Shown in pieces: positions 48,427 to 57,358 of a DNA stretch of 64,000 nucleotides. The stretch spans positions 3,658,001-3,722,000 of the forward strand of contig NZ_CP101989.1 in assembly GCF_024508275.1 (NCBI RefSeq), read 5' to 3'. This DNA is from Cellulomonas wangsupingiae (GTDB taxonomy: Bacteria; Actinomycetota; Actinomycetes; Actinomycetales; Cellulomonadaceae). A program made the translations under genes and the position numbers. The notes beneath the pieces are model-generated. The model saw only the letters and a list, made by a program, of their open reading frames with translations. It was not told where the DNA came from and searched no databases. Positions within the stretch are counted from its first letter, which is position 1. Each line of letters opens with the position of its first letter.

Positions 48427-50544
48427 TTGCAGGGACCGCCGGACGGCGAGGAGCACGAGCCTCTCCGCGTCGACGCACGCGAGGCGCGCCTCGCGCTGCT
48501 CGACTCCGCCGCCCAGGCCGCCGGGCTCGGCACGTTCGAGTGGGACCTCACGACCGGCGCGCTGCACTGGGACGCGGCGCTCCTGGAGGTCTTCGGCTAC
48601 GACGCGGACACGTTCGGCGGCACGATCGCCGCGTTCGACGCGCGGCTGCACGCGGCCGATGCGAGCGCCGTGTCGGCCGCCGTCGACACGGCCATCGCCA
48701 CGTGCGGCGTGTACGAGGCCGAGTTCCGCGTGGTCCGGCCCGACGGCACGGTGCGCTGGCTGTCGGCCCGCGGGCGCGCGCTGGCCGGACCGTCGGGGCA
48801 GGCCACGCACCTCATCGGCGTCACCACCGACACCACCGCGCTGCGGGAGCGGGACCTGCAGGTCCAGCAGGTCCTCGAGGGCATGTCGACCGGCTACTTC
48901 TGGCTCGACGAGGACTGGCTGTTCCGGCACGTCAACGCCGAGGCCGAGCTCATCCTCGCCACCACCCGCGCCGACCTGCTCGGGAACTCGATCTGGGAGC
49001 TGTTCCCCGCCGCCCTCGGCACGCCGTTCGAGGAGCACTACCGCGCGGTCGCGCGCACCGGGGAGCCCCGGGTGTTCGACGCCTGGTACCCGCCGCCGCT
49101 CGACGCCTGGTACGAGGTGCGGGCCGTCCCCGAGCGCGGGGGCGTCGCCGTGTACTTCACGGACGTCACCGAGCGCCGCCGGGCCCTCGAGCAGGCCGAG
49201 GAGGGCCGCGCGCGGGCGGACCTGCTCGCCCGGGTCGCCGCCGTGATGGCCGACGCCGTGGAGCCGGTGCAGGCGCTGGAGGCCGTGCTGCCGCACCTGG
49301 TGCCCGCCGTCGCCGACTTCGCGATCGCCAGCCTGCTGGACGACGGCACGGCCCCGTGGCGCACGCGGCTGCGCGACGTGGCGGCGCTGCACGCCGACCC
49401 GCGCACGCAGCCGCTGCTCGACGAGTACCGCTCGCTGCGGGTGCCCGCCCTGTCCCGCACCTCGCTGGTTGCCGAGGTCCTCACGACGTCGCGGCCGGCG
49501 CTGCGCTACGGCTCCCCGTCGCTGGAGGACATCGTCAACCCCGGCCCGGTGCGCGACCTGCTCGCGCGGCTCGCGCCCGAGACGCTGATGGTCCTGCCCC
49601 TGCGCGGGCGGGGACGCACGCGGGGCGTCGTCACGCTCGCGCGCGGCGCCGACCGCGACGCGTTCCGTGACACCGACGTCGCGGCGCTGCGCGACGTGAC
49701 GGCCCAGATCGGCCTCGCGCTCGACAACGCGCACCTGCACTCCGCGCGTCGCGACCTCACCGAGGAGCTGCAGCGCAGCCTGCTCACCGAGCTGCCCGAG
49801 CCGGACCACCTGCACCTCGTCGCGCGGTACGTGCCGGCCTCGACCGGCACGCAGATCGGGGGCGACTGGTACGACGCGTTCCTCCTGCGCGACGGCTGCA
49901 CGTGCCTGGTGATCGGTGACGTGACGGGCCACGACCTGCAGGCCGCGGTGAAGATGGCGCAGATCCGCAACGTGCTGCGCGGCGGTGCGCACGCGGTCGT
50001 GCAGCCGCCCGCGGCCATCCTGTCGGCCTTCGACTGGGCCGCGCAGGACCTGGCCATCGACGCCCTGAGCACCGCGGTGCTCGCCCGGATCGAGCAGCCG
50101 CCCGACCTGGCGGAGCGCGGTCTGCGGCTGCTGCGCTGGTCGAACGCGGGCCACCTGCCGCCGCTGCTGGTCCGTCCTGACGGACGGGCCGAGCTGCTGC
50201 GCCGGCCGAGCGACGTCCTGCTCGGGCTGCGCCGGCACGCCGTGCGGCACGACCACACCGAGGTGATCGCCCCCGGGGCGACCGTCCTGCTCTACACCGA
50301 CGGCCTCGTCGAGCACCGGGGCGAGCGCCTGGACGTGAGCCTGGAGCGGCTGCGCGCGAGCGTCGAGCGGCTGGCGCACCTCCCGCTGGAGGAGTTCTGC
50401 GACGCGGTGCTCGACGAGCTCACCCCCTCCCACGAGGACGACGTGGCCCTGCTGGCCATGCGTGCCTTCCCCGAGGACGAGTCGCGGCCGCCGGAGTCGG
50501 GGCCCGAGAAGCTCCCGGAGGGGTACGTCGCGACGGAGTCCTGA
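48427..50544 (+). CDS. PAS-PAS-GAF-PP2C (SpoIIE-type) phosphatase
   Basis: About 705 residues. A first PAS domain (about 20-145) is FEWDLTTGALHWD to DTTALRERD, the second PAS about 150-265, GAF about 270-450, and a SpoIIE/PP2C phosphatase from about 465. Metal-site residues appear in GGDWYDAF and GDVTGHDLQAA, ending in HEDDVALLAMR. It likely dephosphorylates an anti-sigma antagonist in response to signals sensed by PAS/GAF. The start is inferred to be TTG 48427 because AGGAGG lies five bases upstream; GTG 48337 is in frame but has no ribosome site and adds unlikely residues. Confidence 0.88.
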   Translation: MQGPPDGEEHEPLRVDAREARLALLDSAAQAAGLGTFEWDLTTGALHWDAALLEVFGYDADTFGGTIAAFDARLHAADASAVSAAVDTAIATCGVYEAEFRVVRPDGTVRWLSARGRALAGPSGQATHLIGVTTDTTALRERDLQVQQVLEGMSTGYFWLDEDWLFRHVNAEAELILATTRADLLGNSIWELFPAALGTPFEEHYRAVARTGEPRVFDAWYPPPLDAWYEVRAVPERGGVAVYFTDVTERRRALEQAEEGRARADLLARVAAVMADAVEPVQALEAVLPHLVPAVADFAIASLLDDGTAPWRTRLRDVAALHADPRTQPLLDEYRSLRVPALSRTSLVAEVLTTSRPALRYGSPSLEDIVNPGPVRDLLARLAPETLMVLPLRGRGRTRGVVTLARGADRDAFRDTDVAALRDVTAQIGLALDNAHLHSARRDLTEELQRSLLTELPEPDHLHLVARYVPASTGTQIGGDWYDAFLLRDGCTCLVIGDVTGHDLQAAVKMAQIRNVLRGGAHAVVQPPAAILSAFDWAAQDLAIDALSTAVLARIEQPPDLAERGLRLLRWSNAGHLPPLLVRPDGRAELLRRPSDVLLGLRRHAVRHDHTEVIAPGATVLLYTDGLVEHRGERLDVSLERLRASVERLAHLPLEEFCDAVLDELTPSHEDDVALLAMRAFPEDESRPPESGPEKLPEGYVATES

Positions 50545-50563
50545 CGGCACCCGGGCCACTTGG

Positions 50564-50592
50564 TTGACGGTTGAACGGAACGCGTCTAGCCT
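50564..50592 (+). promoter_or_regulatory. Sigma-70-type promoter of the VOC gene
   Basis: TTGACG (50564-50569), 17 bases, TAGCCT (50587-50592). The start of transcription would fall near 50599, inside the palindrome that follows. Confidence 0.7.
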
Positions 50593-50594
50593 TC

Positions 50595-50610
50595 AGTTGT
50601 CTTGACAACT
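50595..50610. promoter_or_regulatory. Perfect palindrome operator over the VOC start site
   Basis: AGTTGTC-TT-GACAACT, perfect 7-bp arms with a 2-base centre, covers the predicted transcription start. Position and shape fit a MarR-type repressor, as known for catechol dioxygenase-like VOC genes (CatE, MhqO) in other bacteria. The regulator gene is not adjacent. Confidence 0.65.
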
Positions 50611-50625
50611 ATCTAGGAGACGACG

Positions 50626-51549
50626 ATGCCCACGCCGACCGCACGCACCCACGACGACGTCCTCGCGCCCGCCACGGCCATGGACGCGGTGACGCTGCAC
50701 GTCGGCGACCTCAAGGGCATGGCGACGTACTACGCCGACGCCCTCGCGCTCGAGCCGCTCGAGGAGCGCGGCCGCGGACGGCACGTGCACCGCGTCCTCG
50801 GCCGCGGCGCCACGCCCCTGCTGCGCCTGGTCCACACCCCCGGCCTGCCGGCGGTCGACCCGCGGCAGGCCGGCCTGTTCCACACCGCGTTCCTCTTCGA
50901 CGACGCGGCCGGGCTCGCGGCCACCGTCTACCGCGCCGCGCAGGACCCGCGCAGCCGGTTCGTCGGGTCGAGCGACCACCTGGTGTCCGAGGCGTTCTAC
51001 TTCACGGACCCCGAGGGCAACGGCATCGAGCTGTACACCGACCGCGACCGCGACCTGTGGCTGCACCGCGACGGCAACGTCGTCATGGGCACCGAGCACC
51101 TCGACCCGAACGCCTACCTGCGCGAGCACCTCACGCAGGAGGCCGTCGACGCCGGCCCCGCACTGGCCGGGCGCGTCGGGCACGTGCACCTGCAGGTCGG
51201 CGACATCGCGACCGCCGAGGCGTTCTACCTCGACGCCCTGGGGTTCGAGGCCACCGTGCGCGGCTACCCCGGCGCGCTGTTCGCGTCCGCCGGCGGCTAC
51301 CACCACCACGTCGCGATGAACACGTGGAACAGCCGCGGCGCCGGCCCGCGCGCGTCCACGCTCGGCCTCGGCGACGTCGCGGTGACGGTCCCCGCGCGCG
51401 ACGACCTCGACGCGCTCGTGGGCAGGCTGCGGGCGCGCGGCCTGGCGTTCGCCGACGACGGCCGGTCCGTCTCCGTGCGCGACCCCTGGGACACGCAGGT
51501 CACGGTGTCGCTGCCGGGGACGACGACGGAGGACCTCCTCGCGCGCTGA
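50626..51549 (+). CDS. Two-domain VOC (glyoxalase/extradiol dioxygenase-like) protein
   Basis: A 307-residue protein with two VOC modules: the first from VTLHVGDLKGMATYYADAL, the second from GHVHLQVGDIATAEAFYLDAL. Metal ligands could be His in TLHVGDL, His in FHTAFLF or later HHHVAMN, and Glu in NGIELYTD. Overall it resembles CatE/MhqO-type ring-cleavage dioxygenases that act on quinols or catechols. AGGAGA lies five bases before ATG 50626. Its promoter carries a perfect operator, so expression is likely induced by an aromatic or quinone. The 3' end overlaps the fur-type gene by 50 bases on the opposite strand. Confidence 0.87.
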   Translation: MPTPTARTHDDVLAPATAMDAVTLHVGDLKGMATYYADALALEPLEERGRGRHVHRVLGRGATPLLRLVHTPGLPAVDPRQAGLFHTAFLFDDAAGLAATVYRAAQDPRSRFVGSSDHLVSEAFYFTDPEGNGIELYTDRDRDLWLHRDGNVVMGTEHLDPNAYLREHLTQEAVDAGPALAGRVGHVHLQVGDIATAEAFYLDALGFEATVRGYPGALFASAGGYHHHVAMNTWNSRGAGPRASTLGLGDVAVTVPARDDLDALVGRLRARGLAFADDGRSVSVRDPWDTQVTVSLPGTTTEDLLAR

Positions 51550-52072
51550 CGGTGCGGGCGTCCGGCGTCGCGCAGGACGCGCACAGCCCCGACAGCGCCA
51601 CGTGCGTCGGCTCCACGACGAACCCGAGGTCACGCACCACGGCACCCGCCACGCCGTCGAGCAGGTCCGCCGGCAGGTCCTGGACCGCGCCGCACCGGCG
51701 GCACTCGGCGTGCAGGTGCTCGCGGCCGCCGTGGGCCAGGTGGTACGCGGTGCCCGTGCGCCGGACGTGCACGTGCTGGACGACCCCGAGCTCGCCGAGC
51801 GCGTCGAGCGTGCGGTAGACGGTGGCGCGGTGCACCCCGGGGACGACGCCCGCCACGCGCGCGACGACCTCCTCGGCACCGAGGTGGCCGCCGTCGCGCG
51901 CGAGCACGTCGAGCACCGCTCGGCGGGCGCGGGTCATGCGCTCCCCGCGGGCCCGCAGCAGCACGCCGACGCGGGCGATGGTCGCCACCACGTCCACGGC
52001 GGACGTCGGCGCGGGCCCTGCGTCCGGCACCTGCACCACCGGCGCCGCGGGCCGTGACTCCTCGCCGGCCAT
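51500..52072 (-). CDS. Fur-family metal regulator, probably nickel-responsive (Nur-like)
   Basis: A 190-residue Fur-family repressor: winged helix with HRATVYRTLDALGELGVV (about 72-90), dimerisation part with HAECRRCG, and a second CxxC (LCASC) near 165 for structural zinc. The C-terminal tail of about 25 residues is Ser/Pro-rich. It is divergent from a NixA/HoxN nickel-cobalt permease across 190 bases, which argues for nickel or cobalt sensing; Zur or PerR-like roles remain possible. ATG 52072 follows GTGAGG. The gene's end overlaps the VOC gene end by 50 bases. Confidence 0.85.
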   Translation of the reverse strand: MAGEESRPAAPVVQVPDAGPAPTSAVDVVATIARVGVLLRARGERMTRARRAVLDVLARDGGHLGAEEVVARVAGVVPGVHRATVYRTLDALGELGVVQHVHVRRTGTAYHLAHGGREHLHAECRRCGAVQDLPADLLDGVAGAVVRDLGFVVEPTHVALSGLCASCATPDARTVSARGGPPSSSPAATP

Positions 52073-52262
52073 CGACCTCACCGTCCCCTCGCGACGGGCG
52101 GCACGGGCGCACGACCACGTCCCGTTCGTCCGGGTCCACTGTAGGACGGGCGGTACGCCGGGTGTGGCCCCATCTGATGCAGTCACGACCGAGTCGCAGT
52201 AGCGTGGCGGTGGCCGCACGCACCTGTCCCCCGCTGGTGCCACGCACTCCGGGGGGAACGCC
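52073..52262. promoter_or_regulatory. Divergent control region of Fur-type gene and nickel permease
   Basis: 190 bases. A possible -10 for the Fur gene, TACAGT on the minus strand, lies at 52138-52143. Near 52180-52200, ATGCAGT and GTCGCAGT form a loose repeat that could be part of a metal-regulator site, but no perfect palindrome was found. GGGGGGAA precedes the permease GTG. Confidence 0.4.
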
Positions 52263-53426
52263 GTGTCCGCATCACCGAGCACTCGCGCAGGGGACGTCGA
52301 CGGCCAGGGACGACCGGGCCGGGGACGACCGCTGCGCGGACGGCTGAGCCGCGGCGAGTGGGTGTCGATCTCCGTGATGGCGTCCGTCGTCCTCGCCCTG
52401 ACGGTCGTCGGGTGGGGCGTGCTCGTCCTCGTCGTCGCGCCGGCCCACTTCCAGGTCGACTCGACGACGGTGTTCGGCGTCGGCCTCGGGCTGACGGCCT
52501 ACACCCTGGGCATGCGGCACGCCTTCGACGCCGACCACATCGCCGCCATCGACAACACGACCCGCAAGCTCATGGCGGACGGCCAGCGGCCGGTGTCCGT
52601 CGGCTTCTGGTTCTCCCTCGGCCACTCGACCATCGTGTTCCTGCTGTGCGCCCTGCTCGCCTTCGGCGTCCGGGCGCTCGCCGGCCAGGTGTCCGACGAG
52701 ACGTCGACGCTGCAGCAGACGACCGGCCTCATCGGCATCTCCGTCTCCGCGGTCTTCCTGCTGCTCATCGGCGTCATCAACCTCGTCGTGCTGCGCCAGA
52801 TCCTGCGGGTGTTCCGGGACATGCGCACCGGCGCGTACGACGAGGCCGCGCTCGAGCAGCACCTCGCCAACCGCGGGCTGATGAACCGGATCCTGTCGGG
52901 GGCGACGAAGTCGGTGCGCAAGCCGTGGCACATGTACCCCGTGGGGCTGCTGTTCGGCCTGGGCTTCGACACGGCCACCGAGGTCTCGCTGCTCGTGCTC
53001 GCCGGCGGTGCCGCCGCGTTCGAGCTGCCCTGGTACGCGATCCTCACGCTGCCCGTGCTGTTCGCGGCCGGGATGACCCTGCTCGACTCGATCGACGGGT
53101 GCTTCATGAACTTCGCCTACGGCTGGGCGTTCTCCACGCCCGTGCGCAAGGTGTACTACAACATCACCGTCACCGGGCTGTCCGTGGCCGTCGCGCTGCT
53201 CATCGGGGGCATCGAGGTGATGTCGGTCCTGTCCGAGAAGCTGGGCCTGGAGTCCGGGCCGGTGGCGTGGATCGGTGGCCTGGACCTGGGGTACGTCGGC
53301 TTCGTCGTCGTAGGGCTGTTCGTCGCCACCTGGGCCGTGTCCCTGGCGGTGTGGCGGTTCGGCCACGTCGAGGAGCGCTGGACGGCGGACCTGCGACCGG
53401 CGCCGTCCACGCCCGACCAGCCGTGA
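52263..53426 (+). CDS. Nickel/cobalt permease, NiCoT (HoxN/NixA) family
   Basis: A 387-residue permease with eight helices. The family signature RHAFDADHIAAIDNTTRKL is in helix 2 (about 85-103), followed by FSLGHSTIVF and LGFDTATEVSLL, the other NiCoT motifs. A hydrophilic loop (RTGAYDEAALEQHL) lies between helices 4 and 5. It imports Ni2+ or Co2+ for enzymes such as urease or hydrogenase, none of which lies here. GTG 52263 has a G-run six bases upstream. The Fur-type gene next door is the likely regulator. Confidence 0.92.
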   Translation: MSASPSTRAGDVDGQGRPGRGRPLRGRLSRGEWVSISVMASVVLALTVVGWGVLVLVVAPAHFQVDSTTVFGVGLGLTAYTLGMRHAFDADHIAAIDNTTRKLMADGQRPVSVGFWFSLGHSTIVFLLCALLAFGVRALAGQVSDETSTLQQTTGLIGISVSAVFLLLIGVINLVVLRQILRVFRDMRTGAYDEAALEQHLANRGLMNRILSGATKSVRKPWHMYPVGLLFGLGFDTATEVSLLVLAGGAAAFELPWYAILTLPVLFAAGMTLLDSIDGCFMNFAYGWAFSTPVRKVYYNITVTGLSVAVALLIGGIEVMSVLSEKLGLESGPVAWIGGLDLGYVGFVVVGLFVATWAVSLAVWRFGHVEERWTADLRPAPSTPDQP

Positions 53427-53444
53427 GCACCTGCGCGCGGGACG

Positions 53445-54155
53445 TCACGCGTCGGGCGACGCCCCGTCGTCGGGCGCGAAGCGGTAGCCCATGCCCGCCT
53501 CGGTGAGCAGGTGCCGGGGGCGCGCGGGCTCGGGCTCGAGCTTCTTGCGCAGCTGGGCGACGTACAGCCGCAGGTAGCCGGTGTCGGTGACGTGCTGCGA
53601 GCCCCAGATCTCCGTGAGCAGGGTCTGACGGGTGACCAGCCGCCCGGGGTTGCGCACGAGCCGCTCGAGGACCTGCCACTCGGTGGGCGTCAGGCGCACG
53701 GGCACCCCGGCACCGTCCGGGCCGCGCAGCACGGTGCGCGCCGACAGGTCCACGGTCACGTCGCCGAACCGCACGACCGGCTCCGCGTCGACGCCGTGCC
53801 CGACGCGCCGCGTCAGCGCCCGGATGCGGGCCAGCAGCTCCTCGATCGAGAACGGCTTGGTCACGTAGTCGTCGGCACCCGCGTCGAGCGCCTCGACCTT
53901 GTCGGTCGCGCCCGTGCGCCCCGACACGACGAGGATCGGCGCCTGGGACCAGCCGCGCACGGCGTGGATGACGTCGACGCCGTCGAGCCCGGGCATGCCG
54001 AGGTCGAGCATGAGGACGTCGGGCCGGTGGTCGACGGCCTGGGTGATCGCCTGCGGGCCGGACCTCGCGGTGACGATCTCGTACCCCTGCGCCGCGAGCG
54101 TGATGCGCAGCGCGCGCAGGATCTGCGGGTCGTCGTCCGCGATGAGGATCCTCAT
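53445..54155 (-). CDS. kdpE: Potassium response regulator KdpE
   Basis: A 236-residue OmpR-family regulator. Receiver: DDDP near 8-10, phospho-Asp in LMLDLGMPG, VVSGRTG and the YVTKPF Lys. C-terminal winged helix: RLTPTEWQVLERLVRNPG and GYLRLYVAQLRKKL. ATG 54155 overlaps the kdpD stop (ATGA). It should activate the kdp promoter; a matching pair of 11-bp-spaced repeats lies at 61481-61501. Confidence 0.93.
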   Translation of the reverse strand: MRILIADDDPQILRALRITLAAQGYEIVTARSGPQAITQAVDHRPDVLMLDLGMPGLDGVDVIHAVRGWSQAPILVVSGRTGATDKVEALDAGADDYVTKPFSIEELLARIRALTRRVGHGVDAEPVVRFGDVTVDLSARTVLRGPDGAGVPVRLTPTEWQVLERLVRNPGRLVTRQTLLTEIWGSQHVTDTGYLRLYVAQLRKKLEPEPARPRHLLTEAGMGYRFAPDDGASPDA

Positions 54156-56674
54156 GCCGCACCCTCCGCCGTGCGCGCCGTGCCACCCGTGCCACCCGGG
54201 GCCGCGACGGCCGGCAGCGCCACCACCATCGTGAGCCCGCCGCCCGGTGTGTCCTCGGGTGTCAGCGTCCCGCTCATCCCCGTGACGAACCCCTTCGAGA
54301 GCGCCAGCCCCAGCCCTAGCCCGGTCGAGTTGTCGGTGTCCCCGAGGCGCTGGAACGGCACGAAGACGTCGTCGCGCCGCTCGCGCGGGATCCCCGGGCC
54401 GTGGTCCACGACGCGGATCTGCACGGCCCCGGCGAACGCGCTGGTCGCGACGCGCACCCGCGTGCCCGGCGGCGCGTGGCGCGTCGCGTTGGCCAGCAGG
54501 TTCACCATGACGCGCTGCAGCAGCACGGGATCGGCGACGACCGGCGGCACCTCGAGGTCCAGGTCGAGCTCGACCTCGTGCGGGCCCAGCCCCAGCTCGT
54601 CGAGGGCCGGCACCACGACGTCGGCGACGTCGACGTGCGCGCGCGCGAACGCCAGCACGCCCGCGTCGAGCCGGCTGACGTCGAGCAGGTCGGTCATGAG
54701 CGTCGCGAGCGCGCGCAGGCTCTCGTCGGCGGTGTCCAGCAGCTCGGCGCGGTCGGCGGCGCTGAGCCGGTCGCCCGCCGTGCGCAGGCCCCCGACGGCG
54801 GCCGTCGCGGCGCTGAGCGGGCGGCGCAGGTCGTGGCTGAGCGCGGACAGCAGCGCGCTGCGCACGCGGTCGGACTCGGTGAGGTGGTCGACCGCGCTGG
54901 CCACCGACGCGAGGTCGCTGTGCTCGAGCGCGGCACGCAGCTGCACCGCGATGACGTTGAGCAGCCGTCGCTCGGACGCCGCCAGGTCCGACCCGTACAG
55001 CTCGAGCACCGCGCGCTCGTCGACGGCCACGGTCGAGGACGGCTCCCCCGGCGGCACGTCGCCGTCCGACGCGAGCACCGTGCCGTCCACGACGAGCCGC
55101 GCGGCCGTCATGCCGAACGCCTCGCGCGCGCGGTCGACGAGCGCCTGCACCGCGTCCTGCCCGCGCAGCACGCCGCCCGCGACGGTGGCCAGCAGCTCGG
55201 ACTCCGCGGCGGCGCGGTGCGCCGCGCGCGTCGTCCGGGCCGCGCGGTCCACCACCACGCTGACCAGCACGGCGATGACGACGTACAGCACGAGCGTCAG
55301 CAGCTGCACCGGGTCGGCGACGGTGACCGTGCGGTACGGCTCGACGAAGAAGTAGTCGATCGTCAGACCCGACAGCACGGCGGCGTACACCGCGGGCCAC
55401 GCCCCGCCCACGAGCGCGACGAGGACGACCAGGAGCTGGTAGGCCAGCACGTCGGTGCTCGCCGTGTCCTCGCCGCGGGCCGCCACGAGCACCCACGTCA
55501 GCAGCGGCCCGCCGACGACCGCGAGCGCGAACCCCGCGACGCGGCGTCGCAGCGTCAGCGCACCGCCGATGCGCGGCAGCCGCGGCCGCCCGCCGGCAGC
55601 GGCGTGGTTGACGACGTGCACGTCGATCTTGCCCGCCTCGCGCGTGACCGTGGCCCCGATGCCCGGCCCGCTGAGCGCGGTGGTGAGCCACCCACGGCGC
55701 GAGACGCCGATGACGAGCTGGGTGGCGTCCACCGCGGTCGCGAACTCCACGAGCGCGCGGGGCACGTCGTCACCGACGACCTGGTGGTACGTCCCGCCGA
55801 GCTGCTCGACGAGCTCGCGCTGGTGCGCCAGCGCGCCGGGTGCGGCGCCGCGCAGCCCGTCCTGGCTGGTCACGTGCACGGCGAGCAGCTGCCCCCCGGC
55901 CGAGCGGGCCGCGATGCGCGCGCCCCGGCGGATGAGCGTCTCCCCCTCGGGCCCGCCGGTGAGCGTGACGACGACCCGCTCGCGCGCCTCCCACGGGCTG
56001 TCGATGCCGTGCTCGGTGCGGTACAGCCGCAGGGCGGCGTCGACCTCGTCGGCCAGCCACAGCAGCGCGAGCTCGCGCAGCGCCGTGAGGTTGCCGAGGC
56101 GGAAGTAGTTCGACAGCGCGGCGTCGATGCGCTCGGCCGGGTACACGTGCCCGCCCGCGAGCCGGTCGCGCAGCGCCTGCGGCGCGAGGTCGACGACCTC
56201 GATCTGGTCGGCCGCACGCAGCACCGCGTCGGGGATGGTCTCGCGCTGGACGACGCCCGTGATCTTCTCGACGACGTCGTTGAGCGACTCGATGTGCTGG
56301 ATGTTGACCGTCGACAGCACGTCGATCCCGGCGTCGAGCAGCGTGTCGACGTCCTGCCAGCGCTTGGTGTGCGCCAGGCCCGGGGCGTTGGTGTGCGCGA
56401 GCTCGTCGACCAGCGCGACGTCCGGCCGGCGGGCCAGCACGGCGTCGACGTCGACCTCGGTCAGCTCGACCCCCCGGTGCCGCACGACGCGGCGCGGCAC
56501 CACCTCGAGCCCGTCGACCATGGCGGCCGTCGCGGCGCGGCCGTGGGTCTCCACGACCGCGACCACGACGTCACGTCCCTCGTCGCGCAGGCGGCGGCCC
56601 TCCTCGAGCATCGCGTACGTCTTGCCGACGCCCGGTGCCGCCCCGAGCAGGACGCGGAGCCGTCCACGCGCCAT
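54152..56674 (-). CDS. kdpD: Potassium sensor kinase KdpD
   Basis: An 840-residue sensor. The N-terminal KdpD domain has Walker A GAAPGVGKTYAML at about 10-22 and DELAHTN; a universal-stress-like domain follows (about 245-365); four transmembrane helices at about 390-480; a GAF-like part; and the kinase with LSALSHDLRRPL (phospho-His), VNLLANATRHAP and STGLGLGLAL. It senses low K+ or turgor and phosphorylates KdpE. It lies two bases downstream of kdpC. Confidence 0.95.
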   Translation of the reverse strand: MARGRLRVLLGAAPGVGKTYAMLEEGRRLRDEGRDVVVAVVETHGRAATAAMVDGLEVVPRRVVRHRGVELTEVDVDAVLARRPDVALVDELAHTNAPGLAHTKRWQDVDTLLDAGIDVLSTVNIQHIESLNDVVEKITGVVQRETIPDAVLRAADQIEVVDLAPQALRDRLAGGHVYPAERIDAALSNYFRLGNLTALRELALLWLADEVDAALRLYRTEHGIDSPWEARERVVVTLTGGPEGETLIRRGARIAARSAGGQLLAVHVTSQDGLRGAAPGALAHQRELVEQLGGTYHQVVGDDVPRALVEFATAVDATQLVIGVSRRGWLTTALSGPGIGATVTREAGKIDVHVVNHAAAGGRPRLPRIGGALTLRRRVAGFALAVVGGPLLTWVLVAARGEDTASTDVLAYQLLVVLVALVGGAWPAVYAAVLSGLTIDYFFVEPYRTVTVADPVQLLTLVLYVVIAVLVSVVVDRAARTTRAAHRAAAESELLATVAGGVLRGQDAVQALVDRAREAFGMTAARLVVDGTVLASDGDVPPGEPSSTVAVDERAVLELYGSDLAASERRLLNVIAVQLRAALEHSDLASVASAVDHLTESDRVRSALLSALSHDLRRPLSAATAAVGGLRTAGDRLSAADRAELLDTADESLRALATLMTDLLDVSRLDAGVLAFARAHVDVADVVVPALDELGLGPHEVELDLDLEVPPVVADPVLLQRVMVNLLANATRHAPPGTRVRVATSAFAGAVQIRVVDHGPGIPRERRDDVFVPFQRLGDTDNSTGLGLGLALSKGFVTGMSGTLTPEDTPGGGLTMVVALPAVAAPGGTGGTARTAEGAA

Positions 56675-56676
56675 GC

Positions 56677-57291
56677 TCAGCCCTCCAGGTCGTCGAGGGC
56701 GAGGTTGAGCCGCAGCACGTTGACGGTCGGTTCGCCCACGAACCCCAGGCCGCGTCCCCCAGTGTGCCGCGCGACGAGCGCCGTGACGGTCTCCCCGTCC
56801 AGGCCGCGCGCGTCGGCCACCCGCGCGACCTGCAGCGCGGCGTACGCAGGGCTGATGTGCGGGTCCAGTCCGGACGCCGACGCCGTGACGGCGTCGGCCG
56901 GCACGTCGGCCGGGTCGACGCCCTCGAGCGCGGCCACCCGCGCGCGCCGGTCCTCGATCGCGGCGACCAGGTCCGGGTTCTCCGGACCGAGGTTGGACCC
57001 CGACGACGCGCCCGCGTCGTACCCGTCGCCCGCGGCCGACGGGCGCGGCTGGAAGTACTGCGGCAGCGGCTCGCCGTCGGCGCCGGTGAACGACTGGCCG
57101 ATCAGCGCGGACCCGACGACCTCGCCGTCGGGCCCCGCCACGAGCGAGCCGTCCGCCTGGGCTGGGGCGACGAGCTGCGCCACCCCCGTGACGACGGCCG
57201 TGTAGCCGACGCCGAGGACGAGCGTGAGGACGATCATCGCGCGGGCCGCGACGGCCAGGGTGCGGCCGACGCTGCGGGTCGTGGTGCTCAT
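56677..57291 (-). CDS. kdpC: Potassium-transporting ATPase subunit KdpC
   Basis: A 204-residue single-pass subunit: helix at about 15-38, then the extracytoplasmic domain with [42 protein letters not shown] and [11 protein letters not shown], all KdpC hallmarks. ATG 57291 has GGAGACACC upstream. It stabilises the KdpFABC complex. Confidence 0.95.
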   Translation of the reverse strand: MSTTTRSVGRTLAVAARAMIVLTLVLGVGYTAVVTGVAQLVAPAQADGSLVAGPDGEVVGSALIGQSFTGADGEPLPQYFQPRPSAAGDGYDAGASSGSNLGPENPDLVAAIEDRRARVAALEGVDPADVPADAVTASASGLDPHISPAYAALQVARVADARGLDGETVTALVARHTGGRGLGFVGEPTVNVLRLNLALDDLEG

Positions 57292-57310
57292 GTGCGGTGT
57301 CTCCATGTCA

Positions 57311-57358
57311 GGAAGCCGGGTCGGAAGCCGTGTCGGGAGCCCGGTCAGAAGCCGGGGA
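57311..57358. repeat. Four imperfect 12-bp repeats across the kdpB end
   Basis: GGAAGCCGGGTC, GGAAGCCGTGTC, GGGAGCCCGGTC and AGAAGCCGGGGA lie head to tail. The third and fourth span the kdpB stop codon (57345-57347). The array fills most of the kdpB-kdpC gap and may be replication slippage. Confidence 0.65.
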
